From NCBI RefSeq assembly GCF_023053635.1, contig NC_086173.1, forward strand, positions 142,633,197 through 142,697,196: DNA of 64,000 nucleotides. Direction: 5' to 3'. Source of the stretch: Elgaria multicarinata webbii (Eukaryota; Chordata; Lepidosauria; Squamata; Anguidae). Below the pieces are notes generated by a model, which ran no database searches, was not told where the DNA came from, and worked only from the letters and a program-made list of their open reading frames with translations. A program made the translations under genes and the position numbers. This document shows positions 1 through 11,375 of the stretch, piece after piece (positions within the stretch are counted from its first letter, which is position 1; every line of letters begins with the position of its first letter).

Positions 1-27
1 ATGCCCACCCTCGATGCTGGCCCTGAG

Positions 28-215
28 CGGGACCATAGATCAAGGGAAGAGCACATACTTAGCATGCAAAAGGTTTCCAGATTGAGACTGTACAATCTTC
101 AGCTAAAAGGCTCAGAAAGCAGACTATGGAAAAGGCTTCTCTCTGCCTGAGACCCTGCAGAGCCACTGCTACTCAGAGTAGACAATACTGGCCTAGATGG
201 GGTGGGGGGATAGTT
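28..215 (+). repeat. tRNA-derived SINE, degraded
   Basis: The stretch has the order of parts of a common squamate SINE: a tRNA-like head with AGCACATACTTAGCATGC, a middle reading CTGCCTGAGACCCTG, and a tail with AGACAATACTGGCCTAGATG. The same tail wording recurs in other copies here (around 2.5 kb, 11.4 kb and 60.3 kb). Boundaries are approximate because the copy is diverged. Confidence 0.55.
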
Positions 216-384
216 TGAATTGGTATAACACAGCTTCCTATACGTGTGTTTGCCTTTACAGCTTAATTTGAGCCTGGCCTCAACTCCAAGAGTTATTTAC
301 AAAACATGCTCAGCCCTGGAACATCTCCACTAGTCACACATCTCTCTGTCTTTGTATCAAGTCAAGTCTGCACAGACGTTTCAC

Positions 385-2100
385 AGCATGACAGCGCCGG
401 ACACTGGCTGACCCTTGTCCTGGGAAAATAATGGGAAACAACTTGAATGTCATCAATTCAAAACAACATAGTAAAACTGCACCACAGTTTGAAAAGTAGG
501 TGTTGTACAGCTCAGGAAAAGGCCAAAAAGGAAATCCTCAGAGAAACACAGGTTTAATCTCTAACATTACTCTCATAACCATTATACAAATGAAGGAAAG
601 CCAGGTCCTAGGTAGTGCCTCAAGTTGGAAAACACAAACTCAAATGTGGAGGCTCTATGCCCAAATGACAGAGTGGTGGTTCAATCAGAAAGGAAAATCA
701 CTTTGTACTTGCTCAGGAACTCTTTATTTTCTCCCCTTTCCCCTAGTTGAAGAATTCAAGAAAAAACAAGACTTTCCAGGTCTTGCTTCCAAAAACAGGC
801 CTAATAGCTGTGAGTCTCCCCAGTTATTGTTTTACAGTTCATCTTATCCCAGTCACATTGGTGGCTGGTAACAGCAGGAGGAATCTACGCTTGGGTATGG
901 GCCCATCTGCTTTGGGTAGATTTCCAGGAAGAGTGCTTCTAAGCAGATGATACTGTTTCAGCTCACAGCCAGAGGGGTGTCCCTGCAGTCAGTAAATAGT
1001 TCCTTCCCAAGCACTGAGTTAGGGTGTTTACTAACAGTAGTTTTCATAAGCTGCTTAGTCTATTGTTTCAACAAAAAAGCAAGAGAGATTCAAATACATA
1101 ATAAACACATCTGGAAAGGGAGACAAGATGCAAAAGGGAACAGGGATCCAGAATCTTTTACACTTGAGTAAAAGAAGAAATTTTGGCAGCTGCAGCTAGT
1201 AGAGTTTCCGTCTTCTCCTAACTACTAAAGGTACAGGAGTTCAGTCAAATCTGGCCCTACTGTTAGGCAAAGTGATAAGAAAAAAGATAAAAGAAGTGGT
1301 GGGTTATCAGTGGGAGATGATGCCATTTGGACCTCCCCCTCCCGCCCACCGAAAATTCTGTGAGTGAGGCAGGGTGATAAAAAGACCTTGTCTAGAGGCA
1401 GGGACATTGCTAGGTTCTTAAAAGATCTGGGGCACAGGCCCATAACAAAAATTTGCATGTACACACACACACACAGATACATATATACATTAGAGGCGTG
1501 CACTAACCCCACCACCACCACTTCAACTTGGACCCCAATTTAGTGGTTTGGAAAATATCCTGTTTCTGCTCAGGCTGGATTAGATGGACCTTGCTCTGAT
1601 GCAGCACAGCTCTTATGTTCTTAAATATAAAGTGCCTCTGAGCATATGCAGAATGCCTTTCTTTCACCACTGAGCACTTACAGTATCCCCCTGCCCATTA
1701 GGTTCCCCTCCTTAACAATCTTCCATCCTCTAGCAGCTCTTCATAAAATGAGATGTCTTGATGGTGCTATATAAATAAATAATAATAATAATAATAATTG
1801 TTTTGTGCAATTCTTCTCTACCTCCTTCTTGTTATGCTCAAGCTCTCCTTCTATCTTCCTTCTCATAACTTCATTTGTGCCAAGACTTTACCAGTATTCA
1901 GCCAAGGAGTCTGCTTTCAAAGCTAGGGCTAAGTTATGGAGAAACTCTGAGCATGTACTAAGTGGCTTTCCCTCACCACTGAAACTAGTCCATTCAAAAT
2001 AAAAAGACACAAATCAAAAAATGTGCATAGGGCTGGGCTGAAAGTAGTTGAGTCATTGGGTTGGAATCAAGTGGGCAGTCTATTAAGCCTGCAGGACAAT
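385..2100. other. Intergenic, no gene recognised
   Basis: Only short chance reading frames are present and none resembles a known protein. A short CA run lies near 1460-1475. A fragment of SINE or LINE 3' end is at about 1560-1620, and an L2-type tail with an AAT repeat is at 1757-1798. Confidence 0.5.
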
Positions 2101-2119
2101 GCTCACAATTCAGTAATTA

Positions 2120-2238
2120 GGCCTTAGCTAGACCTAAGGTTTATCCCTGGGTCATCCCTGTTCATGTAAATGACACACAGGGGATCCCAGGAGCATGCAG
2201 GGATGACCCTGGGATAAACCTTAGGTCTAGCTAAGGCC
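2120..2238. mobile_element. Palindromic MITE, Harbinger-like, TTA target duplication
   Basis: The element is 119 bp and almost a perfect hairpin. Its left end GGCCTTAGCTAGACCTAAGG is the reverse complement of its right end. TTA sits at 2117-2119 and again at 2239-2241, as expected for PIF/Harbinger elements, which duplicate a 3-bp TWA target. There is no coding capacity. A diverged relative in the other orientation lies at 57766-57897 and shares the core ACACAGGGGATCCC. Confidence 0.7.
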
Positions 2239-2249
2239 TTATTTCTGAG

Positions 2250-2372
2250 TAAACATGCAGAAGATCAAGCTGCAAACCTCCCTGCAAGTGTAACTTCTGC
2301 TGGAATCCTATGTACACTTCCCTGGGAGTAAGCCCCATTAAACATACTTCTGAGTAGACATACATAGGATAT
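2250..2372. repeat. Dispersed repeat with AATCCTATG motif
   Basis: The stretch contains GGAATCCTATGTACACTTCC, a block GGGAGTAAGCCCCATT, and ends near ACATACATAGGAT. The same words recur near 6230-6295, 12340-12365, 17920 and 36136. This is an interspersed, partly palindromic family whose superfamily cannot be assigned from this copy. Confidence 0.45.
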
Positions 2373-2445
2373 ATAAGAGAGCAGTATTTATCTCCCCTCC
2401 AATTCAAAATCATCATCATCTCCTATTTTATTAAAGCTCTCTGTT

Positions 2446-2600
2446 CATAGGAACATAGGAAGCTGCTTTATACTGAGTCAGACCTTTGATTTATCTAGCC
2501 CAGGATTGTCGACACTGAAAGGCAGTGGTTCTCCAGGTCTGAAGCAATGCCTTTTGATTGTTAGCACCAGGAGCCCTCTACCTGGAAGCACCCCTTGTTT
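2446..2600 (-). repeat. tRNA-derived SINE, 3' part, minus orientation
   Basis: Starts GAACATAGGAAGCTGCTTTA and continues with ACTGAGTCAGACC and TTATCTAGCCCAG. This is the reverse complement of the SINE tail seen at the window start and at 44.7 kb. The copy is diverged. Confidence 0.55.
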
Positions 2601-3451
2601 AAATGGTACGTACTCTGGCTAAAAACAAAACAACAAGGGATCTTCTGGCAACACAAAGGCTAAAAAATGTATCATGGCATAAGCTTTTATTGACCAGATG
2701 CACTTGACTGGGCTTTAAATCCATGGAAGAGTGTGCTATAATACATTTGTTAGTCTATAAAGTGTTACAACAACACGTTGTTGTTTTTGCTATAAAGTAG
2801 ATTAACACAGTTACCCCCCTGAAAGTAATACTCTTGGTAGTTTCATCGACTGCTAAGTGGCTTGAGGCTATTTTCCATCTGTGTTATCATAGCCACTTGG
2901 GGGTTGCTGCTTTTTAAATGAAATGGGTGTTGTGATTCCAAACGCTCCCGCCAAGATGTGGGACAATAAAGAGGTCTGCTATGCAATCCGCAAAGCATTA
3001 TTCAGTAAATAGGCATCTCTTCACTCCCTGAAGGGAGTGTAAATGCTAGCTTAATTAGCCTAACAAAGCAAGGCAGTTGCCTATAGTTTGCCTCCTCTCA
3101 ACCCCACCCACTTGACCCTGCAGCAGACTCTGAGATCTGTTAATTCTGATGCTCCCTCCCCCTCTGATAATGACTCAGGAGGATCTCTGAGCCTGGGCTT
3201 CTGCTCTGATGAGCTCTTGGGAAAGTTCCTCCTTGCCTCTTGGAGAGTCTTGAATAATTTCCTCCCTTGCTTCCTGTCTTGGCTGGTGTACTTCTCCTTC
3301 AACTTCCGAGTTTGATCCAAGCACTGAAACCCAGTCCCCTACACTAGGGAGAACAGGCCTGATCCTGACACCAGGTATAGACATTTTCTAAAATAAATAA
3401 AATAATATTCACTAGCAATCAAAATAGTCAATGAAGAAGATTCAATTAAAC

Positions 3452-3586
3452 CAGGTCTGGGCAGCTAATGGTCCTCTAGATGTTTTGGCCCACATCTCCC
3501 ATTATCCCACTCCATTGGCTAGGCTGGCTAGGGGTGATGGGCATTGTAGGCAAAACATCTGGAGGGCCACAAATTGCTCACCCCTG
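3452..3586. mobile_element. hAT-type MITE, old copy
   Basis: A 135-bp inverted repeat. The left arm carries CCTCTAGATGTTTTGG and the right arm carries AAACATCTGGAGGGCC; the ends are CAGGTCTGGGCAG and CTCACCCCTG. The possible 8-bp target duplication (AATTAAAC against AGCTAAAG) is eroded, which suggests an old insertion. Confidence 0.6.
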
Positions 3587-4368
3587 AGCTAAAGGGTAAG
3601 CAGAAACAGGCCCAGACCAAGATATTTTGCTGCCCAAAATCCATTAAAGTAACTCGTAGCACTTGGAGCTCTCTGTCTGGAAATAACTATCGTTTGAATT
3701 GTGTGGACAATTTATTTATTTAAAATATAACTTGGGTGCGTTTCAGGGAAGAAGTCCTCCCAAGATGGCATGAAGCAATAAAACACATAAAACCAATATG
3801 ATATTAAAAGTGATAAAAACACAAGAACACAGTAAGAAGAGCAATAAAACCAACAATAAAACATAACACCAGCAATAAGACAGCAACAAAAACTGCAACA
3901 TAATCTCCTCCCCACTTTTTTTTTAACAGAATGTTGTACTTGATGGAATATTGATATTTCTATGCATGTAATTTTGTGCCTTTTTCATTTTTTTCACGAT
4001 TTGTTTTTTGTTTTGTTTTGTTAAAATAGTAGGACTGTTACTGTCTAAACATAGATGGGTTGCACCCTAAGTTAACTCAGATAATTCTCATTCTGCCATT
4101 TCTCTAAGGTCTCAAGGCAAATTTCACATTCTGGTATAAGTAGTCACTTGCCTTGAGGCCTTAGACAAAGGGCAGGATCAGAATTATGATGACTGGAAAT
4201 TTCTGTCCCACTGTTTACAAAGTACTTTTCCATTTTAACTAAGTTGATGATAATTAGATCAATGCCCTGACTCCCATGTTCCCCAGAGAATGATAGTAGT
4301 GATGTCACCATGTGTCCCAGTGGTACATATTCTCCCACACGCAGCTTTGCAGAGCTCTACACCACTGA

Positions 4369-4437
4369 TTTGTTTATTTATTTCATTTATATACCGCCCC
4401 ATAGCTGAAGCTCTCTGGGCGGTTTACATTGCATTGC
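4369..4437 (-). mobile_element. L2-clade LINE 3' tail fragment, minus
   Basis: Reads ATACCGCCCCATAGCTGAAG then CTCTCTGGGCGG. This is the reverse complement of the L2-type 3' end found many times in this window. It abuts a plus-strand copy of the same tail family directly downstream. Confidence 0.65.
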
Positions 4438-4704
4438 CCTATCCCATATACATCTCTATCGCCAGCTGAAGACCTTTTTATTCTCTCCGTATTTTAACAC
4501 TTAATTTTAACGTAAATTTAAATTTTACTCTTCTAATTCTGTATTTTAATCTCAAATCAATTTTTGCTGCATAGTTTTATCCTGGTTGTGCTTTTTATAC
4601 TGTATTTTGTATTTGTGTTTTTAGACTGTAGGTTGTTTTATTATGGTTTTAATTTTTGTGAACTGCCCAGAGAGCTTCAGCTATTGGGCGGTATAAAAAT
4701 GAAA

Positions 4705-4735
<31 letters not shown>
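4438..4735 (+). mobile_element. L2-clade LINE 3' end, plus
   Basis: Includes CGCCAGCTGAAGACC, TTTTGTGAACTGCCCAGAG and CTATTGGGCGGTATAAAAAT, and ends in an AAAT repeat. This is a 5'-truncated LINE 3' untranslated region. With the preceding fragment it forms a head-to-head inverted pair. Confidence 0.75.
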
Positions 4736-4798
4736 GATAACATTTGTATAAGAACATAAGAAGAGCCATGCTGGATCAGACCAAGGGTCCATCTAGTT

Positions 4799-5637
4799 CA
4801 GCCTTCCTCAACCTGGGGCGCTCCAGATGTGTTGGACTCCAACTCTCAGAATGGAATCGAACGGACACGGAGTGGGCGAGAAGTGAGACTACCAGCAAAG
4901 TTTAAGGACTATGTTATGGGATAGTGGTGAAGAGCTGAGATTGACGAGTTAAGATTTAATTGAACAAAAGTTATTGTTTTTATGGAGAAGAGGGGATGTG
5001 ATATGTGGATGTATATACCTTTAAGAGGCCTGTAGCTGCTAGTCTCCAGGTCCTCATCGAATAGGGTGACCATATGAAAAGGAGGACAGGGCTCCTGTAT
5101 CTTTAACAGTAATGTAGAAAAGGGAATTGCAGCAGGTGTCAATTGAAGTGGGTGAAATTCCCTCTTCATCACAACAGTTAAAGCTACACTAGCTATAGTA
5201 GAGTGGCCAGATACAAAAGAGGGCAGGGCTTCTGCAGCTTTAAATGTTGTGATGAAGAGGGAATTTCACCCTCTTCAATTGACACCTGCTGAAATTCCCT
5301 TTTCTACATTACAGTTAAAGGTACAGGAGCCCTGTCCTCCTTTTCATATGGTCACCCTATCATCGAAGGCCTGGGCGGGGCCTCTGTTTCAGCCACTTGG
5401 TGGTGTGGGCCTTGCTACAGGGTTTTGGAGTGTCACTGTTCTAGGAGGTTTCAGTAATAAAGGAATCCAGCAAGGAAAAGACTCTGAAGTTATTGCCTGG
5501 TAGTCTAGGGGCAAGTGGCAGGCTGAGCAGGTAAGCTCACCCGTATGGTCCCTATGCCTGAGGGATACTACATGGATACTTCCATTCTGGGAGATGCAGT
5601 CCAACACATCTGGAGCGCCCCAGGTTGAGGAAGGCTG
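4799..5637. mobile_element. hAT-type non-autonomous element carrying a second hAT MITE
   Basis: Terminal inverted repeats of about 50 bp: the left end CAGCCTTCCTCAACCTGGGG matches the right end CCCCAGGTTGAGGAAGGCTG. The flanks are ATCTAGTT (4791-4798) and ATCTAGTC (5638-5645), an 8-bp target duplication with one mismatch, as expected for hAT elements. No transposase frame is seen. A younger palindromic MITE sits inside at 5062-5359. Confidence 0.75.
5062..5359. mobile_element. Palindromic hAT MITE, perfect 8-bp target duplication
   Basis: Begins TAGGGTGACCATATGAAAAG and ends with its reverse complement. Almost the whole 298 bp folds as one hairpin. The flanks TCATCGAA (5054-5061) and TCATCGAA (5360-5367) are identical 8-bp duplications. 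It is non-coding, and a second copy is at 9247-9574. The intact duplication and nested position make it younger than its host element. Confidence 0.85.
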
Positions 5638-5965
5638 ATCTAGTCCAACATTCTGCTCACAATACAAATGAAATAACCACAGAATCAAAGCATAGCGAGC
5701 AAGGTTTTGTGGCCAAGCTGGACCTGTAGGCCTGGCCACAGCATAAAGCCAGGCCGACACTCCTGTACCACACTGCCTTCTGCATCCTGCTTCTCTAGAT
5801 TAGAGGCAAAACCAGACTCATATGAGGATTGTGCTTGCATATGTACTGTAGGACAGACTGGAATGGCAATACCCTGTACTTTGGACCCAATTCAATTTGG
5901 GCACACTTGCCCAAAAGATTTATAATGTTTTCCATGTCGAAATAAAAATGTGGAAATGTGACATA

Positions 5966-6110
5966 GGATCATAGAATCATAGAATAGCAGAGTTGGAAGG
6001 GGCCTACAAGGCCATCGAGTCCAACCCCCTGCTCAATGCAGGAATCCACCCTAAAGCATCCCTGACAGATGGTTGTCCAGGAGGTTGTCCAGGTTTTAAT
6101 TCCTACTTAA
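5966..6110 (-). mobile_element. CR1 LINE 3' end, minus
   Basis: Starts with the CR1 octamer-like end ATCATAGAATCATAGAAT, followed by GGGGCCTACAAGGCCATCGA and AACCCCCTGCTCAATGCAGG. This is the reverse complement of the amniote CR1 3' terminus. A near-identical copy is at 31413-31580. It is strongly 5'-truncated. Confidence 0.85.
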
Positions 6111-7082
6111 AATGCTGAGGGCTCTTAAACAAAAAACAAATGTTCTTAACCTCTGTCCCTGTTAACCTTCCTCCTCTCAGCCTGTCACAGCCTGAAGCAT
6201 AGGCTGCTCCAGTAGTACAAGCTAGATCCTTTTACAATCCTATGCAGATCAACTCAGTGTGGCTTACTCCGAGGTAAGTGTGTATAGGGTTACATCTCTA
6301 AACTTGTACCAACAAAGCACGTTCTGGAGAATCAGGCAACCTGTCCTAAAGTCACCTTTTGCCCATAGCTAGAGATGCTTGCATTATGATCGCATACTCT
6401 GTGCCAAGACTCTGTGTTCAAAATAAACTGTGTGAATTCTAGAGGTGGCAATATGTTTGAAAACATACAAACAGCATCTATAAAAAGCACCTTTGGAAAG
6501 TTTTTAGGCGCTCCGTGGCTACCTGGCTTTCCCCTCTCCTCCATGGTTTCCAATTATGTATGTCCCATAACTCATGCTCCTCTAGGCAAGCCTCAGAAAA
6601 AAGCGAAGCGTGTAAAATCCAACACACACTACCAAACTCCAAATGTGCACACATACAGACAAAGTTAAAGAAAATCAGGCCAAGCTATGCAAATAGAGTA
6701 AATTGGTTCAAAATATGCACATTTGTCCAGTTGTCAATTTTCACCGTTTGTTTTGAAAGCAGAATTTGAATTATTTTTGGCAAAGAATTTTTATTCTATT
6801 TTAAAAAAGCAGAAAACACAAAACAGTATGAAGATGGCATTCTGAATACTTTACTATCTGTGACAGAAAGCGAAAAGTACAGTGCATGAGGATGTTGTGT
6901 TGACATTATTTGGCTGTACTTTTCAAATAAAACAGCTGCTTGCTGTTTCCAAGCTGCTTTCAGGATTAACCCAGAATAGTATATTACATTCAACTGGAAA
7001 TAAAATGGTTCATGAGAACTCTTCCTCCATCTAGTGGCAAGATTTAGCAGTATGCATTTAGCTTGACAAATACAAGACACAG
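6110..7082. other. Intergenic, no gene recognised
   Basis: AT-rich sequence with short chance reading frames only. A fragment of the AATCCTATG repeat family lies at about 6230-6295. Nothing else is recognised. Confidence 0.5.
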
Positions 7083-7290
7083 ACACTATTCAGACAACGC
7101 ACTAAGGCTTGGTTAGGCTGCTAATCCTTTTGCAGCAAATGGTTAGTGTGTGTGTTTAAACCATAGTCATGTAGCCCCCATGGTTAGGAATGGTTCACAC
7201 GACATCATGGTTTACAGGACACGCTAACCCATAATATTTTGCTTAAAATCCTTAACCACCGTGAGTTAGTGCGTCGTCTGAACCGGGTCT
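7083..7290. mobile_element. MITE with inverted ends, hAT-like
   Basis: The left end contains TTCAGACAACGCACTAA and the right end TTAGTGCGTCGTCTGAA, an inverted repeat of about 17 bp with one mismatch. Internal CATGGTT and AACCATAG words continue the palindrome. There is no coding sequence. The target duplication is not clear, so the superfamily is an inference. Confidence 0.55.
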
Positions 7291-7879
7291 CAGGGAGTTT
7301 GCATTTTATGCACTAAAAATACCAGATTTTGCCTTTGCCCATTTTTATTACCTGCACACCACAGTACTTCTGTATTGTTAAGTGACTGATGAACACAGGG
7401 CTGAAGGAGGGCAGAACAGAGGACCAGTAGGCTAAGGGATACAGTTGAGGTAGCTGAAACAACAGGGTTGTCCACATGCAGGCAAGCCTTCAGAATGAAT
7501 TACCCCGAAGCTAACTAAGCTGGACCCAAGCAGATAAATTTTAAGGCAAAAATACCCAAAGAACAGCTTAAGTGCAACAAAATCAAGATAGGCTGATTTC
7601 AAATGGTTGACTCCTAGGGCTTTTCAACCTACCCTTTCTTTCCCTTCTTTCTTTTTCTGGAAACAAAACAAAACAAAAAAGAGATAGGGGAAACAGGATG
7701 GTTACAAATGGAAGACAATGATGTTGGACCCTCATCTAATTCCTGAAGCAGGGTGATTGCATAATAAAAGCCTGGTCTGGAAGTACCCAGAGACTTGTAG
7801 CAACTTAAAAGACTTAGATTTATTGTGTGGCAGATCAAGAAAATCTTCCATATTTGCATGATCTAACCTCTGCTACGCA

Positions 7880-8072
7880 ATTAGGATACCCTGTGCCTGT
7901 TTACCCTACCCAGTGCCTGTTTGCATTCTCTTCCCCTCCTTATTGCTTTACTATGATTTTATCAGAATGTAAGCCTATGTGGCAGGGTCTTGCTATTTAC
8001 TGTTTTACTCTGTACAGCACCATGTACATTGATGGTACTATATAAATAAATAAATAAATAAATAATAATAAT
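7880..8072 (+). mobile_element. L2 LINE 3' end, plus
   Basis: Contains TGTTTGCATTCTCTTCC, ATGTGGCAGGGTCTTGCTAT and CAGCACCATGTACATTGATG, and ends in an AAAT/AAT repeat. It matches the longer copies at 23430-23957 and 59915-60300, which retain the reverse transcriptase C-terminus. Confidence 0.75.
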
Positions 8073-8079
8073 TCTGGAA

Positions 8080-9238
8080 TTTAAAATGAAATCTTAATGG
8101 CTAACACAACACAGTTTAGCCTTCTGATCCGTGTGAGTAGTAAAAGTATCTCATATTTGAGGTTTGCCAGATGAGAGACTGTAGTACCAGGCCATTAGAG
8201 AGAGATAATTAACACCCTTTACTGATTACAAAGGAATCCAGATAAGGAGGTGCCAATGTTAAATTTAGGGTTACGACTTTCATTTAGCAGGGTTAAAAAG
8301 GGTACCATAAAACAAGTAGCTAGATAATGAGGCCAGGTAAGTCACCAAAAATCTTATCCCTGATCGTAAATATGTAATAAAAAACAGATTCACAAGATAG
8401 GATGATATCACAGGAATGTTTTTTGTGTCACAAATGTGCCTGTTATGTTAAAGGAAGTTTAAATGTTTGTAGAAGTATGTTTTCATGTGCATTTATCTTG
8501 ATAAGAATCAAAATTCAAAAATCTTGTTTAGAGAGCACTCCTACGGCCCCTAGCAGTGGTTGGGGCAGGGGGGACAGGATTGTTTGGTTTAATGGCTCTG
8601 AGGTTAGAGACAGGGTTCTGACCTCAGAACCAGTAAACCGCACTTCCTCCTACTCTGTAGCCAGCACAGAGAAAAATGCACCAGCTATCTCTCCATGCTC
8701 AGAAACTTGAGCACAGAGACGTGGAAAAGGGGGCAGTCCCCGTGCAAGGAGGGGAGGAAACTGGGGAAGCTGCCAGACACAGCTTCCTATGCTTGCCCCA
8801 GCCTCCTCCTGAAATGCTGCAGTTAGATGGGGGCATCTAGCAAAAATGCAGGGCAGCTGGAGGAGAAGAGGATCACCTTAGTGCTCTGGTCGCCCTGCAT
8901 TAGGATACTCAGCAGCCTCCGCCTTTGGAGGCCGCTATCAACATAGGATTATGCCCTTAGATGTATAAAGATTTAAAGTAGAAATGCTATCTTTGGAATT
9001 CTTAGAAAAGTAACAGAAATTGTACTAAAAAAATAATTTGAACATACTTTATATCATCCAAAAAGTAAACAAAAGAGACTCAGAACACACAACAATGGGA
9101 GCTATCCTTTAGGATCAGCTTCCCCTAATGTGCTTCCTGTAGAATCAACCTGGTAAGTTTGATATTATCATTGGGTTACCCTCAGTTGGCAAGTATTTGT
9201 GATATGGGGCCAAATGGTAATGAAATGCAAGAAGTTCA
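8080..9238. other. Intergenic, no gene recognised
   Basis: No supported reading frame, RNA gene or clear repeat. A more GC-rich patch at 8540-8940 encodes nothing recognisable. Confidence 0.5.
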
Positions 9239-9246
9239 GGCTATGA

Positions 9247-9574
9247 TAGGGTGACCATATGAAAAGGAGGATAGGGCTCCTGTATCTTTAACAGCAATGT
9301 AGAAAAGGGAATTTCAGCAGGTGTCATTTGTATATATGGAGAACCTGGTGAAATCCTCTCTTCATCGCAGTAGTTAAAGCTGTAGGAGCTATACTGCAGC
9401 TATATAGAGTGACCAGATTTAAAAGAGGGCAGGGCACCTGCAGCTTTAACTGTTGTGATGAAGAGGAAATTTCACCAGGTTCTCCATATATACAAAGGAC
9501 TCCTGCTGAAATTCCCTTTTCAATACAACTTAAAGATACAGGAGCCCTGTCCTCCTTTTCATATGGTCACCCTA
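9247..9574. mobile_element. Palindromic hAT MITE, second copy, perfect 8-bp target duplication
   Basis: Same family as 5062-5359: it begins TAGGGTGACCATATGAAAAG and ends with the reverse complement. It is 328 bp and mostly one hairpin. The flanks GGCTATGA (9239-9246) and GGCTATGA (9575-9582) are identical. Its middle carries a segment (TTCTCCATATATACAAAG and its inverse) not found in the first copy. Confidence 0.85.
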
Positions 9575-9582
9575 GGCTATGA

Positions 9583-11180
9583 CAAGTCTACATGGTTTAA
9601 GATAAGCAAAATGCGGGTAACCAAAAGTTCAACAACAATGCAGCTGCACCATCTCACGTCTGATACCAATGGATGTCTTAAATCAATGGCTGTCAAAATT
9701 CCTATCCTCAGAAGCTGTGTCCACAGTTAAAGGAGATGGTCCTGCACACTGTAGATTTCAAGGCATATTCTAGACTGTATTCTCAGCTCATGAGAGATGC
9801 TAGCCAGGCATGAGCATAACCGTTGTTGGCACAAATTTAGCACATTTTCTGGAATTACACCACACTCTCCTTGGAGTGCTTAGTCACAGGAAGATCAGTA
9901 ATGTGGATAAGCCCTCTTTCCCAGCAATGAGTCTGTCATTACTAACTTCATCAAATAATCTCTGATAAACTCCTGCAGAATTCTACAGTTCTTAGAAATA
10001 TAGTTTAAAAAATCAGTTAAGTACAGATGAGCCAAGGAAATTAACCTTGCCTCTATTTTCTCCTATGAATCGCTGTAGTTTCTTAAAGACCCAGGGCCCA
10101 AGCAGAGAGACAAACCCTTAAAAGTTTATATAAGCACTTGCCTTGGGAATGTTTGTGCTATGTGTTGGGTTGCCAACACATTTCCCCCCCTAGAGGAATT
10201 CTTGTATCTTTCAGAGATGAATTACAAGTGGAAATGCAGCAGGTGAAGGTTAACCTATTTGGAGGTGCAATAATGGGAAATGCTTCAGAAGCTAAATTTT
10301 CTATCACACAGGTATTAAAGACATAACAGTCCTGTCAAGGGGGAAATGTTGGTATCCCTAGCCATATGCTTTTGTAGAGTGGAGTGCTTTGGATAAAGAA
10401 TGCAGGTCTCAATGTGATCTTAACAGCACCCTTCTCTGATTGAGAGTCTGGCTTTGATGCCAGCCAGAACATTTTGGGAAGTATCTAGGTGATGGCTGGG
10501 GAACCTGTAATCCTAGCATAAATTGCAATCCTACCCATACTTTCCTGTGCCTTTAAAGTTAACTTAATCTGCAGACATAAGAGGCTAGTAATAGTTTTCT
10601 CCATGAGGTGAAAACCTTAATCTGCTGATTTCTGCAGATCAAGCTGCTATTAAAGGGACAGGGCAGCTGTTAATCCCATTGAGCTCAGTTAACTTCCTTT
10701 AGAGCACATATGCATAGTATTGGGCAGGATGAGGATTCTCACAGACTCAATGAAAAATAGGGAAGTTACACCATACAATTTTCATTCTCCTCCCTATGTC
10801 AAACCCCACAAAATGCCACCTCAAAGCCTGAGCTGATATTAGATGTGTTCTCCCAGCCTTTCTTTGTTGGACGATTTAAGCACCATTTTTGGCAGAAAGG
10901 TGGGATGTAAATAAAGTTAAAATTAAGACAGAGTTTGAGAGTTGAAAATCTGAGCATTCTTGCCTTACAGCAGGGTGGGAAATTTGCCAACTCTCCTAAA
11001 ACCATCAACACTCACACAGCTTTGCTTATTTTGTATTAAGAGTCAGTCGCTTTTATTTATTTATTTATTTATTATAGCCCTGACGTTTTTCACGGCGTAA
11101 TCTCCAGTCTTGCAAACAGTTTCCAGCAAAAGCCGCCCAGGGGAAAAAGCCACCTATCCACAGACAGAAGAAATAGTTCC
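9583..11180. other. Intergenic, no gene recognised
   Basis: The small frame at 10138-10326 has no recognisable similarity. No splice-supported exon of a neighbouring gene, such as the human neighbour SLC25A20, could be found. An ATTT repeat lies at 11053-11075. Confidence 0.5.
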
Positions 11181-11375
11181 CCACTACCTCCGCCTAACCC
11201 TGAAGACTACCTTTGCCACCACTGAGGCGTTTTCAGGATTTGCACTCTCCGGGTGACCTGAAACATTATACAGTAACCCGCCCACCGCACTCTCCTTCGC
11301 CATTCTGTTTTGCTAATTCATCGCCCAATCCCTTTATTATGGACGCTGCTAATTTCAGAGCTGTTGGTGAAGGGA

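Larger units (their letters stand above)
4750..5690. repeat. SINE-like host repeat split by a hAT insertion
   Basis: The left half (4750-4798) reads AACATAAGAAGAGCCATGCT and ends in CCATCTAGT. The right half resumes at 5646 with CCAACATTCTGCTCAC. Together they resemble a common reptile repeat, cut apart by the 839-bp element at 4799-5637. Confidence 0.5.

Noticed and set aside
10138-10326. Small frame MPWECLCYVLGCQHIS...
   Set aside because: No similarity, no promoter or splice signals, and length within chance expectation.
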